64,000 nt of DNA from Ohtaekwangia sp035628875 (GTDB lineage Bacteria > Bacteroidota > Bacteroidia > Cytophagales > Cyclobacteriaceae), in assembly GCA_035628875.1 (NCBI GenBank), contig DASPIZ010000151.1:1-64000 (forward strand). Reading direction: 5' to 3'. Below the pieces are notes generated by a model that saw nothing but the letters and a program-made list of their open reading frames with translations, ran no database searches and was not told the DNA's origin. The first letter of the stretch is position 1, and each line of letters opens with the position of its first letter. The position numbers and the translations under genes were made by a program. Positions 27,573 through 36,620 of the stretch are shown in pieces.

Positions 27573-27663
27573 AATCCATTGCATTTCTTGATTTTTTTTT
27601 ATGGCCTCACTCCTTCCTCTCTCCTGGAGAGAGAGACTTAGGAATCAAGAAACGCAATGGATT
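27573..27663. repeat. 91-bp unit with 21-bp terminal inverted repeats
   Basis: 27573-27593 and 27643-27663 are inverted copies matching at 20 of 21 positions, with a 49-bp centre. The centre holds a second palindrome, TCTCTCC-T-GGAGAGA. No coding capacity. It could form a long hairpin RNA or be a small MITE-like element. Confidence 0.7.
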
Positions 27664-27710
27664 ATCCAGGCTCGCCTTGAAGGTTTGCGTTTGGAAGTGT
27701 GTTATATAAG

Positions 27711-27734
27711 AGTTTAAAGTTCAAGGTTGGTTTT
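27711..27734 (+). repeat. Heptamer-phased repeat, TTYAAAG type (copy 2)
   Basis: Exact 24-bp copy of 27484-27507, 227 bp away. Confidence 0.8.
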
Positions 27735-27825
27735 CAAAAACGGGGGCTTATGCTGATTGTCCGAGTTTGACTTTTAATATCAAAACTAACACTTCGAAAC
27801 CAATTAAGTTGTCAAAAACAAAGGC

Positions 27826-27855
27826 AGCTCGCAGCTCGTAACTCACAGCTATTTT
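27826..27855 (+). repeat. Heptamer-phased repeat, CTCGTA type (copy 1)
   Basis: Phased units AGCTCGC, AGCTCGT, AACTCAC, AGCTATT. Related copies end the GH127 gene (28929-28957) and precede the second SusC gene (57261-57294). Confidence 0.7.
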
Positions 27856-27920
27856 CAAACATCCCATTGGAGCTTGCAACCTTACAACATAAAGCTCATC
27901 GAAACACAAAGTATTCCAAC

Positions 27921-28610
27921 TCAAATCCCCATTCGAAAATCGTTCACACTCTTATCCGTCAAAGAACACGCTTCAAAAACGGACGCGTTGCCGCCTCCTA
28001 TTGGTGATTGTGAACTTATACCCAACCAAACCGTTTCAGGATAATTGTTCTTGTATAGCCTGGCAAGGTTCCAGGTGATGTTATCCGTTGAGTAATACAA
28101 CCCGACCTTTTTTGTATCAGAAGATATCTTCAGGTAAACACTCGGTTGTGAAATAACATCGTGATTGTTGTCATCTGAGGTGTCAATCGTTCTTACGCTA
28201 ACAATCCTGGTTCTGCCGCGCTCATCCCTTTCAAAAGCAAATTTCTGCCATAACTGATTTGTCGAAAAAATGTAAACCGTTCCAGCATCATACGTTGTGT
28301 CAAAGGAAGGCGTAACCTTCACAGTGAGCGTAAAAGGTTTGGTGTTATCCGCTTCTGATAAAAGAATCGGCGCCGTATTGGTGGGTGTACTTCCCTCAGG
28401 GTCATTGAAGTAATCTTTTTTCGCTTCGCTTACAATCGTGATTTTATCCTGATTCACAGTAGCATGCTGAGCCGCATTGTTGAGGGATCGGCTAAAATGC
28501 ATTTTCGGTAGTTGTATGGCACATGCTTCGCCAACGTGTGCTGACTTTTCATTGCAACCATTCGTTATCATAACAATCACGGACAAGAGAATTGAGGTTA
28601 TTGATTTCAT
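27921..28610 (-). CDS. DUF1349-type lectin-fold lipoprotein
   Basis: A 229-residue lipoprotein; the signal ends at C19 in MITNGCNEK. The rest is one concanavalin-like beta sandwich of the DUF1349 type: PFTLTVKVTPSFDTTYDAGTVYIFS, LWQKFAFERDERGRTRIVSV and VGLYYSTDNITWNLARLY are the typical strands (D.G.......W.K...E). These proteins bind or process carbohydrate at the cell surface, but no catalytic residues can be named with confidence. A perfect 16-bp palindrome lies 34 bp before its ATG. Its neighbour on the same strand is the GH127 gene, 346 bp upstream, so they may work on the same substrate. Confidence 0.83.
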   Translation of the reverse strand: MKSITSILLSVIVMITNGCNEKSAHVGEACAIQLPKMHFSRSLNNAAQHATVNQDKITIVSEAKKDYFNDPEGSTPTNTAPILLSEADNTKPFTLTVKVTPSFDTTYDAGTVYIFSTNQLWQKFAFERDERGRTRIVSVRTIDTSDDNNHDVISQPSVYLKISSDTKKVGLYYSTDNITWNLARLYKNNYPETVWLGISSQSPIGGGNASVFEACSLTDKSVNDFRMGI

Positions 28611-28955
28611 AAACTATTCAGATTGGGCTCAAGTTAATAAGATTTCGAACGCGTTCGAAGTTTCCGATTTGATGTTGGAGGTTGATTTTCGAAGTTGATA
28701 AAGTTACCGAAAACAATCGAAATTTTTAATAGAATCCTAAGCATCGCAAGTGTTCTCCTATGATAAGAGTTACTCAATAAAGACAGAAACAGGATCACCA
28801 AAGCGATAAGACGCACTCCGAAAAAAAGTAGCGGTGAGTCCTGTGTTGACTCTACGCTCGTTAATCACTTTTTGAAAAGGCAAACAACGATCAAAAGAAA
28901 GTGATGTATCTATCGAAGTCCAAAAGGTAGCTCGCGGCTCGTAACTCGTAGCTAT
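28611..28955. other. Gap between GH127 and the DUF1349 lipoprotein gene
   Basis: No gene is seen. Contents: a 16-bp palindrome at 28644-28659 near the lipoprotein gene start, heptamer-like sequence around 28658-28700, and the start of a CTCGTA-type heptamer array at 28929. I find no convincing terminator hairpin for the GH127 transcript. Confidence 0.5.
28644..28659. promoter_or_regulatory. Perfect 16-bp palindrome, operator-like
   Basis: TTCGAACGCGTTCGAA is identical to its reverse complement and lies 34 bp upstream of the lipoprotein ATG (28610, minus strand), where a regulator site would be expected. Confidence 0.5.
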
Positions 28956-28957
28956 TT
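28929..28957 (+). repeat. Heptamer-phased repeat, CTCGTA type (copy 2)
   Basis: Phased units AGCTCGC, GGCTCGT, AACTCGT, AGCTATT; the array runs into the stop codon of the GH127 gene. Confidence 0.7.
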
Positions 28958-31313
28958 ACTTCAACAATCGTACTCCATAAATCCTTCCCGTTGAATGTTC
29001 CTTATGCGCCAAAAATTTAACACTGACAATTTCCTTACCCAGCACTTGATTCGGCAATGTATAGTCGATAAAGAACGATTTTCCCTCGTGTGACTCGTCC
29101 AGCGTTACTGTTTGCAAGAGTTGCCCATTGACCACAATATCAAACTTTCGGTTCCTTCCCCAGTTAGCATAGGTGACACGTAACACTTTTCCTTCACGGG
29201 CCTCATCTTTTAGATCATAACTAAACCAACCACGTGCCATCCGCCACCGCTGACCTTCATCTGTGTTACCACTTTCAGTTTCTTCACCTTTTACATTGTG
29301 TTCCGATTCAGGCTGTTGTTCTCCTGAGGCAACTTCATCCACAGTTCGTGCTGCAAGCTTTAAACTTTCGTTTTCTTTTTCACGCATCGTTTGGATCATC
29401 GCCTGGAGATTTTTTGGGTCGGTTACCTGCCAGTAAAGCATATAACGGGCATCGTGAAGTGTAAAGAAGGGAACCAGCTTGAGATTGCTATAGCGATCCG
29501 GATAAACAGCAGATGCAACCGAAAACGTCATCGGTTCGCCCGGCACTTTTTTTACCGCTTTTGTAAGGTCGCCTTCGTGGTTGATCAACACCGGCGCGTT
29601 CTCAATGGGGTAAAATGTTCCGTCTGCAACATGTCCCATCCGGCTATCGTTCGCCTTTAATCCGAGAAGATCTGTCGTATCCGTTGCTGCGGCCAATACA
29701 ATGGGACCATGGATCACGGATCCCCACGAAGAGCTATCAGGTAGAAATTCAATTTCAGTATGCATCGGCAAGGTTACAGATACTACATCTCCGGTTTTCC
29801 ATGTGCGATTTATTTCAACAAATGTTCCCGGCGAACCTTCAAACTTTTGTTGCTTGTTATTCACTTCAATTTTTAAAGCACCGGGCTTTACCCATGTCGG
29901 ATACCGGATAAAAAGCGAGAGCTTTTGCGGTTTGTCCAATGTCAACTTCAGACTTGATTTTTCTTCAAATGGAAATTTTGTTGTTTGTATTACAGTGATT
30001 CCTTTTTCTTTCCAGGTGAGGTTTGAAGCCATGAATAAATTTACGTACAGTGCATTGTTATCGTGGGCATAAATGAATTCGCCATACTTACTATGATTTT
30101 CAAGCCCTGACCCTACGCAACACCAGAAGCTTTCCTGTGGTTGCGAATAAACTCTATAGTGCCGGGGACGCATCGGCGTAAAGTATACAAATCCTCCATC
30201 GGGATGCTGCGATGACAAGATGTGATTGTATAGTGCACGTTCGTAATAGTCAACATACCGTACCTTAGGATCGGATAAAAAAAGCATGGCTGAAAGCCGA
30301 AGCATATTATACGTGTTACAGGTTTCTGGTCCCTGGTTGGATTCAACCATTGAAGAAAAATCATCTGCAGGATGGAAATGTTCACGAACGCTGTTTCCAC
30401 CAATGGATACAGTGCGGTGTTGGACAACGGTTTCCCAAAAAAATTCAGCTCCATTAGACCAGCTTGAGTCATTTGAAATATCTGCGATACGCTTGTATCC
30501 AATCACTTTCGGAATCTGTGTATTAGCATGTAATCCCGTTAAGGCGTCGCGCTTTTGTAATAAAGGAGAAAGTATAGTTTTGTGTGATAATCGCTTCGCC
30601 AGTGTAAGGTATTTCTCGTCTTTAGTAATGACTGCAACATCTGCCAGTATTTCGTTCATCCCGCCGTGCTCGCTTTTCAGCATGAGTTGCAATTGCTCGT
30701 CTGTCAACGGAGCCGTTAACTCCACGAACCAATCGGTTAGTTTCATCAACACATCCCCCGCTTTCTTATGGTCTGCAACAACATACGCATCACGAAGACC
30801 AGCAAAAAGTTTGTGGATGTTGTACAACGGCACCCATTTCCCATTGAGCGAAAAGTAATCTGCCCGAATGTTGCCTGCGGCTATTTCTTTCCACATGGCC
30901 TGACCATTGGGAATCCCGCCGACGTAACCATTTCCATTTTTTTTCTGGCACGCAGCAAGATTATCAATCATATAATTCAACCGCTTCAGCACTTCTTCGT
31001 TTCCGGTAGCCGCATACATATTGGCAAGCGCCGAAATATAGTGTCCACCGATGTGTCCGTCGAGCCCTGTATTTTCCCAGTTGCCATAACGTTCAGCTTT
31101 CACCGGCAGGCCAGCATCAAGCAGATAAGGTGCCAGCAACCTGTCGGGATCAAGCTGCAACATGTAATGCAAATCCGTTTGTTGCGCTTTGTAAAAGGGA
31201 CCTTCTAAGACGCGTACATCCTTTAAATCGAAGGGCTGCAGTAGTTGTGCATGGCTGTAGCCAGCTTGAAATAAACAATACGAATAGATGAATAAACGAT
31301 GTAATCGAATCAT
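28956..31313 (-). CDS. GH127/GH146-type beta-L-arabinofuranosidase (DUF1680)
   Basis: A 785-residue exported enzyme (hydrophobic leader ending GYSHAQ, about residue 22). The (alpha/alpha)6 catalytic domain starts FDLKDVRVLEGPF and has the block WENTGLDGHIGGHYISAL. The zinc and cysteine nucleophile set of this clan is complete: E330 and C332 in GPETCNTYN, C398 and C399 in SFWCCVGSGLEN, by analogy to HypBA1, where the second of the ECCC cysteines pair region carries the nucleophile. After the barrel come two beta domains; the C-terminal part (about 660-785) is DUF4986-like, with a low-complexity Glu-rich linker (EVASGEQQPESEHNV). It releases terminal beta-L-arabinofuranose from arabinan or glycoprotein side chains. 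Single gene. Confidence 0.91.
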   Translation of the reverse strand: MIRLHRLFIYSYCLFQAGYSHAQLLQPFDLKDVRVLEGPFYKAQQTDLHYMLQLDPDRLLAPYLLDAGLPVKAERYGNWENTGLDGHIGGHYISALANMYAATGNEEVLKRLNYMIDNLAACQKKNGNGYVGGIPNGQAMWKEIAAGNIRADYFSLNGKWVPLYNIHKLFAGLRDAYVVADHKKAGDVLMKLTDWFVELTAPLTDEQLQLMLKSEHGGMNEILADVAVITKDEKYLTLAKRLSHKTILSPLLQKRDALTGLHANTQIPKVIGYKRIADISNDSSWSNGAEFFWETVVQHRTVSIGGNSVREHFHPADDFSSMVESNQGPETCNTYNMLRLSAMLFLSDPKVRYVDYYERALYNHILSSQHPDGGFVYFTPMRPRHYRVYSQPQESFWCCVGSGLENHSKYGEFIYAHDNNALYVNLFMASNLTWKEKGITVIQTTKFPFEEKSSLKLTLDKPQKLSLFIRYPTWVKPGALKIEVNNKQQKFEGSPGTFVEINRTWKTGDVVSVTLPMHTEIEFLPDSSSWGSVIHGPIVLAAATDTTDLLGLKANDSRMGHVADGTFYPIENAPVLINHEGDLTKAVKKVPGEPMTFSVASAVYPDRYSNLKLVPFFTLHDARYMLYWQVTDPKNLQAMIQTMREKENESLKLAARTVDEVASGEQQPESEHNVKGEETESGNTDEGQRWRMARGWFSYDLKDEAREGKVLRVTYANWGRNRKFDIVVNGQLLQTVTLDESHEGKSFFIDYTLPNQVLGKEIVSVKFLAHKEHSTGRIYGVRLLK

Positions 31314-31344
31314 AGAATAATACTTAAGGACGTTTACAAAAGGA

Positions 31345-31359
31345 CTGAACTAAGTTCAG
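31345..31359. promoter_or_regulatory. Operator-like palindrome before GH127
   Basis: CTGAACT-A-AGTTCAG, a perfect 7-bp inverted repeat around one base, lies 32 bp upstream of the GH127 ATG and just downstream of a -7-like TAACTTTC (31366-31359, minus strand). Confidence 0.45.
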
Positions 31360-31557
31360 AAAGTTAACCGAAAAATAATGTTTAGAAACCGTTTTTTGAA
31401 ATTAATTGTGTTCTATACACTTTATTTTGTGTACGCAAAACATCCGGCCTTTATGAGGGCTTGTGGGCTTAAAAATCACGCAGAAAATATACCAAGTGAA
31501 GGTATTCTTTTATGGCACCGCCCTTCCAAAGGAGCTAAATCATAACAGTATTTTTTT

Positions 31558-32952
31558 TCACAAAAGAAATGAATAGTTGGCCTCCATTCTTTCAAGCAGA
31601 GATGTAGCATTTGTTTTCTTCTTAAAAAGTTTTTGAAGAGGATCACCTGAATGCTTCAGTCTTTTTATAATTAATTCAGGCGTCAAATCTTCCAGCCTTA
31701 GCCTGTCGTCAACCTCTTCCCATAAAAGCGGTGTCGCAACCGTTGCTGACGCTCCGGCGATTAGCGTATAGGGCGCTATACATGTGTCCTGATTCATAAA
31801 ATGACGTAATAACACTTTCCCATAGGTTTGACGATCATATCCTTCCATGGCAACAAGTTCCGGCATCTTGATACGAATAAGTTTGCAAATATATTCCGCC
31901 ACTGATTTACATGGCGCAATTTTACTTTTTGCATCAAGCGGAACGTAAATATGCAAACCTGACTTTCCATCAGTTTTAACAAAAGCAGGTAACAACAAAC
32001 CGGATAATATTTTCCTTGCACCAAGCGCAACCTCAATGGCCCTTCCTAATTCAGCCTCGGGCGATTCAATCCCAATGATAATATAATCTGGAAATTCAGG
32101 AGATTTCGTTTTAGAATGAGATGAATTAAATTGAACACATCCGATCTCAGCGTAAAACAACAAATGTTCCTTGTCATTGCAAAGCAATTTTGACGCCTGG
32201 CTCTTATCTTTCAAGTCTTTAGTCTCTTGAATCCAATCAGGCATTTTAACGTCCTTCTGTTTCAATTCAGCAACACTTGAATAAATTGTACTTCTCGATG
32301 TATTTGCCTGGGTTTGAATATCAAGACGCCGATCTTTCAGAAAAGGCAGCATGTACGGTGCTACGCGATCGTAATAATCGAGTATATCTTTTTTAGTGAG
32401 ATTCGCTTGTCGAAAAACGATTCTATTCAAATTGGTAAAGTCGATTTTATATTTAAGCGAATAGTCTGGTTGTTTAGGTCCTTTGTCAATTATCTTAACC
32501 GTCTTTTTTGTGTCTTCCTTATTTCTTTTGCTAGGTTTTGATTCAGCTTTTGCTATAGGAAAAACGAACTTCTCAGACTTTTCCTTTTTTCTAAAGAGTG
32601 GAAGATCCGGAAGCGACGCAAATTCCTTTTTTATTGCTTCATCAAATTCAAACGGCGTTTCATCCCAACCTTTATTGGATGTGGTATGAAAAAAATAAAT
32701 TCCCGGAATGTCGTCACTTTGATGGAGCTGATGGTTCCGCGATTGTAAGTTGTTCAATACAGCCTGATAGTTCATCTCGTAGAAAAGTTGAGCGTCTCCC
32801 TGAATTGCGTCAACGCTTATTCTATCGTCGATGGTATGTCCGGCTTTTGTGATATACAACCGTATTAATTTTCCCCGATCTGGTCTGTTCTGACAGGATG
32901 AAATAATTTCCAGAACGGCCTTGAATGATTTCGTATTTCTTCGGATTTGCAT
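31558..32952 (-). CDS. LigD polymerase-domain-like protein with lost catalytic residues
   Basis: A 464-residue protein. Residues about 165-464 match the archaeo-eukaryotic-primase-type polymerase domain of bacterial DNA ligase D: LTKKDILDYYDRVAPYMLPF, LKDRRLDIQ, VKTDGKSGLHIYVPL, DTCIAPYTLIAGASATVATP and LLWEEVDD. But the metal-binding aspartates are gone. The FDLDP motif reads IGIES (G294, E296), and the third aspartate position (VDW) is R383. The glycine-lysine-histidine motif (SGLH) remains. Residues 1-160 are an extra N-terminal region with no match I know, followed by a Lys/Ser-rich linker. No ligase or phosphoesterase part and no Ku gene are nearby. It may be a structural or DNA-binding paralogue in repair rather than a polymerase. 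Confidence 0.85.
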   Translation of the reverse strand: MQIRRNTKSFKAVLEIISSCQNRPDRGKLIRLYITKAGHTIDDRISVDAIQGDAQLFYEMNYQAVLNNLQSRNHQLHQSDDIPGIYFFHTTSNKGWDETPFEFDEAIKKEFASLPDLPLFRKKEKSEKFVFPIAKAESKPSKRNKEDTKKTVKIIDKGPKQPDYSLKYKIDFTNLNRIVFRQANLTKKDILDYYDRVAPYMLPFLKDRRLDIQTQANTSRSTIYSSVAELKQKDVKMPDWIQETKDLKDKSQASKLLCNDKEHLLFYAEIGCVQFNSSHSKTKSPEFPDYIIIGIESPEAELGRAIEVALGARKILSGLLLPAFVKTDGKSGLHIYVPLDAKSKIAPCKSVAEYICKLIRIKMPELVAMEGYDRQTYGKVLLRHFMNQDTCIAPYTLIAGASATVATPLLWEEVDDRLRLEDLTPELIIKRLKHSGDPLQKLFKKKTNATSLLERMEANYSFLL

Positions 32953-33328
32953 TTCCTGACGTTTCTTTACTTTGCCGAATATAATCCTTTAAAATTCAAA
33001 GTTACGCGATCGTTAACGTCACAGTAAGAATTTAAAAAAGCCTACAGATTAAGATGTGAAATGACTAATTCCAACTTTTTAAGCATGGATCTGCAGACTT
33101 ATTTATTTGCGTCGGATACCGCTTTCTACTTATTGCCATTGATTAGTGGAATCACGCGGTGTATGCATCAAAAACCCGCGTTCAACGTTCTGCTCAAAGA
33201 GCACCCGCGAGTTGCTGATAACACGCAAGTTACAGTCGGATCACACGCGCAGGTGGCTCACGATTCGAAACCTTCGAAACGCCCATCATTTCGAATGTAC
33301 AATCTCCACGTATGAAGCACCAACTAAC
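32953..33328. other. Gap with no identified feature
   Basis: Between the LigD-like start and the hydroxylase operon end. A short open frame (33061-33315, plus) has no recognisable product and I do not call it. A 7-bp stem TTCGAAA/TTTCGAA (33273-33295) is present without a T tract. Confidence 0.45.
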
Positions 33329-35575
33329 TCACAAAAGCTTATCAATCGTGATTGGAAAATCCCGCACCCTTTTTCCGGTAGCATGATAAATTGCATTGGC
33401 AACCGCAGCTGCAACACCGACAATTCCGATTTCTCCAACACCCTTTACACCCAACGGATTGATAACTGCATCCGCTTCATCTACAAAGATCACTTCTATC
33501 TCAGGTGTATCAGCATGTACGGGAATGTGGTATTCTGCCAAATCGTGATTTATAAACCTACCGTGGTTGTGATCAAGGAACGAGTCTTCATGTAATGCCA
33601 TAGATATACCCCAGATCACACCACCTAGTATTTGGCTTCTCGCGGTTTTGGGGTTAAGAATCTTGCCCGCGGCAATTGCGCTCACCACACGTGTTACGCT
33701 TATCATTCCCAAATCTTTGTCGACTTTTACTTCTGCAAAAACCGCGGAATGTGTATTCCTTGAATAGCCACGTTGCTTTAAAAGTGCGGCCAGATCAATG
33801 CTTTTTTCTTCAATATATTTTGTATTTGTATGTTGTAGCAATTCTCCGATGGATAAAAAGTTTTCCGGCACTCCCTTTGAACTAATCCGCCCATTCATAA
33901 AAGTGAGTTCTTTCATGCTTAAGTTTTCCAGCGGTGATCCCGGAACCTTTTTAATCAGGGAAACCAGTTGGTCTTTGATTTTCTGGCAAACATATAATAC
34001 AGCAGTACCCACAGAAGCAGCGGTTGAAGAGCCGCCTTCGTACGGCGCAAAAACAAATTTGCTGTCACCTAACAGGAAGGTTACATCTTCCATTGGAATA
34101 CCCAGCGTATCAGCTGCTATTTGTGTCATAATGGTATAGGTGCCGGTACCAATGTCTGAAGTTGCAGTGCTCACGGTTAGTTTACCGTCTGGAGTTAACT
34201 TTGCTTTCGCCCGTGCTGGCATCATCATCGCGTCCCACATCCCTGAGCTCATGCCCCACCCGATGTGGTGTTTCTCGTCGTCCATGGATCCGGGTAAAAA
34301 GGATCTCTTCGCCCAGCCGAAATGTTCGGCTCCCCGTTTATAGCAGTCGAGCAAACTTTTACTGGAGAACGGTTGCTTCTGCGCAGGATCTTCCAGCGTA
34401 TAATTTCTCATTCTCAGCTCGAGTGGATCTACACCCACTTCATAAGCCAGTTCGTCCATCGCGCACTCCAATGCTAATACGCCTGTAGCGGCACCAGGTG
34501 CGCGCATGTCCAATGGTGAATTCACATCTAAGGGAACAAGTTTGTAATCAAGCTTCGCATTTTTACAAGCATATAGCCGACCCGACCAGTTCACGATATT
34601 TTCAGTATAGTTTTCAAAACGCGAAGTTTCTGAAATCGCTGTATGACTGATGGATTGTAAAATCCCATTCTTATCGGCGCCAAGTGCGACTTTCTGCCAG
34701 GTAATGGGACGGTGTCCAAATGAAAACATCTGTGGACGTGTTAACGTTACCCTTACCGGTAGTTCTAAATCCAGCGCAGCAAGTACGGCCATAAAGAGTT
34801 GGTACTGTGGACGTAGTCCTGATCCAAATGCACCCCCAACGAAAGGAGATAAAACGCGAACTTTTTTGTGTTTGATATTAAAAATTCTGGCGATATAACT
34901 CTGGCTATTTAAAACACCCTGCGTTTTATCATAGACAGTCACTCCCCCGTCTTTCTCATATACCGCTGTTGAAGCAAACATTTCCATGGGATTATGATGT
35001 TCTGCACCATGAAAATAAACCGCGGAAATCTTTGCATCTGCCTTTTGGAAAGCTTTTTCAGCGTTACCCCGTGACTTCGGTTTTGTAAAGCCAGCTTTAC
35101 CTCGTTTTGGTGTGAAGGCCTTATCGAGATTCGCCTCAAGATTCGTATCAAAATCTATTTTTTCATATTGTATACGAACCAGGGTCGCAGCATATCGCGC
35201 AAGCGCCAACGTTTCTGCAACAACCAATGCTACAGGCTGCTGACTGAACTGAATCTCGTCGTTATAAAAGGGACGGAACGGCGATCCCGGAAGCATGTTC
35301 ATATCTTTGTAAGTGAGATCAAACCAGGGAAGACCGCTTACATTTTCATGTGAATAAACTTTCGTGACGCCTTTTACCGCCAGGGCATCCGTTGTGTGAA
35401 TGGACAATATTTTCCCCTTTGGTACCTCACTTGATATCACTACCCCGTGCAAGAGGCCTGCTACATTATATTCGCCGGCATAGCGTGCCGTTCCGGTAAC
35501 TTTAGCAACACCATCAACCCGACTTACAGGTTTACCAATATACTTTGTATTAGCGTCGATCGACTCCATGGACAT
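33329..35575 (-). CDS. Molybdenum hydroxylase large subunit (xanthine/aldehyde oxidase family, PaoC-like)
   Basis: A 748-residue molybdopterin-cytosine-dinucleotide subunit. It begins with the typical YIGKPVSRVDGVAKVTGTARYAGEY, then HNPMEMFASTAVYE, the Mo-cofactor loops FVGGAFGSGLRPQYQ and DMRAPGAATGVLALECAMDE, and the C-terminal KGVGEIGIVGVAAAVANA, where the active-site Glu lies. I start at ATG 35575, which overlaps the end of the preceding gene by 11 bp only slightly in the intergenic junction; an open extension to 35623 would cover more of that gene and has no family match. Third gene of the operon. It oxidises an aldehyde or N-heterocycle; the compound is unknown. Confidence 0.92.
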   Translation of the reverse strand: MSMESIDANTKYIGKPVSRVDGVAKVTGTARYAGEYNVAGLLHGVVISSEVPKGKILSIHTTDALAVKGVTKVYSHENVSGLPWFDLTYKDMNMLPGSPFRPFYNDEIQFSQQPVALVVAETLALARYAATLVRIQYEKIDFDTNLEANLDKAFTPKRGKAGFTKPKSRGNAEKAFQKADAKISAVYFHGAEHHNPMEMFASTAVYEKDGGVTVYDKTQGVLNSQSYIARIFNIKHKKVRVLSPFVGGAFGSGLRPQYQLFMAVLAALDLELPVRVTLTRPQMFSFGHRPITWQKVALGADKNGILQSISHTAISETSRFENYTENIVNWSGRLYACKNAKLDYKLVPLDVNSPLDMRAPGAATGVLALECAMDELAYEVGVDPLELRMRNYTLEDPAQKQPFSSKSLLDCYKRGAEHFGWAKRSFLPGSMDDEKHHIGWGMSSGMWDAMMMPARAKAKLTPDGKLTVSTATSDIGTGTYTIMTQIAADTLGIPMEDVTFLLGDSKFVFAPYEGGSSTAASVGTAVLYVCQKIKDQLVSLIKKVPGSPLENLSMKELTFMNGRISSKGVPENFLSIGELLQHTNTKYIEEKSIDLAALLKQRGYSRNTHSAVFAEVKVDKDLGMISVTRVVSAIAAGKILNPKTARSQILGGVIWGISMALHEDSFLDHNHGRFINHDLAEYHIPVHADTPEIEVIFVDEADAVINPLGVKGVGEIGIVGVAAAVANAIYHATGKRVRDFPITIDKLL

Positions 35576-35585
35576 AAATAATTGA

Positions 35586-36620
35586 TTAAGTTTTTTCGTG
35601 GCGATTATAGGTATAACAATCAAGCGGTTCAGAAGCAGTTCGATTTTTTGCTTCTGTCAACGCACGGACTATCGTGCGTTTAGCAAGTTCTATTTTGAAG
35701 CTGTTATACTTAAAACCTTTAGCGTCCTTTAAAATCATGTCAGCTACAATCTTAAAAACAGATTCATCGGTTGGTTTACCAGAAAGAAATGATTCAGCTT
35801 CCAGGTTCCGCCACGGTTTATGGGCAACTCCACCAAGCGCAATTCGCGCCGATTTGATCACATTATTTTCTAATTCCAACGCTGCAGCAACAGAAACAAG
35901 GGCGAAGGCGTATGATCTCCGGTCACGAACTTTAATATATTGATAATGCCGGTGAAAATTATTTACAGGAAGCTCAATAGCAGTGATCAGCTCTCCTGGT
36001 TTAAGGTTAGAGTCGATATGCGGAGTGTCACCCGGAAGCCTGTGAAACTCCGAAAAGGGAATCTCACGCTTGCCTTCTTTATTGGTAACATGAACTTTGG
36101 CTGATAGTGCCGCGAGCGCAACACACATATCTGATGGATGTGTTGCAATGCAGTGGTCACTCGTACCAAATATGGCATGAATCCTGTTGTACCCTTCAAT
36201 AGCAGAACAACCCTCACCTGGAGACCTTTTGTTGCATGGGGTAGCGCTATCGTAAAAATAATAACATCGTGTTCGTTGTAAAAGATTGCCGCCATCTGTA
36301 GCCATATTTCTCAATTGCGGCGAAGCACCCGCCAGAATAGCTTTCGCCAGTAAAGGATAACGGCTTTGTACTTTTTCATTATACGCTGTATCTGCATTCT
36401 TCACTAATGCGCCAAGTTGAAGACCCCCGTCTTCCATTTCCTTAATGGTATGTAAATCAAGATGGGTTATATCAATGATATGAGCAGGTCGCTCAACATT
36501 TGCCCTCATAAGGTCAATGAGATTGGTTCCGCCCGCAATAAACTTCGATCCGTCGTTTGGAACAACTTCATCGAGGGCTTCCGCTACTGTATTGGATTGG
36601 ATATAACTGAATCGATTCAT
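35586..36620 (-). CDS. Molybdenum hydroxylase FAD subunit (PaoB-like)
   Basis: A 344-residue FAD-binding subunit. It opens with FSYIQSNTVAEALDEV and the flavin loop FIAGGTNLIDLMR, followed by NLLQRTRCYYFYD..ATPCNKR..GEGC, a cysteine cluster like the extra iron-sulfur site described for PaoB, and FGTSDHCIATHPSDMCVALAAL. The CO dehydrogenase C-terminal domain follows (RDRRSYAFALVSVAAALEL). It passes electrons from the iron-sulfur subunit to FAD. Its start overlaps the small-subunit stop by 4 bp, and the large-subunit gene follows directly, so all three form one operon. Confidence 0.93.
   Translation of the reverse strand: MNRFSYIQSNTVAEALDEVVPNDGSKFIAGGTNLIDLMRANVERPAHIIDITHLDLHTIKEMEDGGLQLGALVKNADTAYNEKVQSRYPLLAKAILAGASPQLRNMATDGGNLLQRTRCYYFYDSATPCNKRSPGEGCSAIEGYNRIHAIFGTSDHCIATHPSDMCVALAALSAKVHVTNKEGKREIPFSEFHRLPGDTPHIDSNLKPGELITAIELPVNNFHRHYQYIKVRDRRSYAFALVSVAAALELENNVIKSARIALGGVAHKPWRNLEAESFLSGKPTDESVFKIVADMILKDAKGFKYNSFKIELAKRTIVRALTEAKNRTASEPLDCYTYNRHEKT

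Larger units (their letters stand above)
27275..27920. repeat. Repeat-rich intergenic gap
   Basis: No gene is visible in these 646 bp. From 27283 to 27452 the DNA resembles an intergenic element I recall from many Bacteroidota genomes (TTGGGCGTGCCCTCGCCT at the start, GGTCGCGCTTTCGCT in the middle, CGCTCACGCGGGAG at the end). It is followed by heptamer-phased repeats (27454-27507, 27711-27734), a 91-bp inverted-repeat unit (27573-27663) and a CTCGTA-type heptamer array (27826-27855). Confidence 0.6.

Noticed and set aside
33061..33315. Short open frame in the gap before the hydroxylase operon
   Set aside because: No recognisable product, leader or conserved pattern; length is what chance allows.
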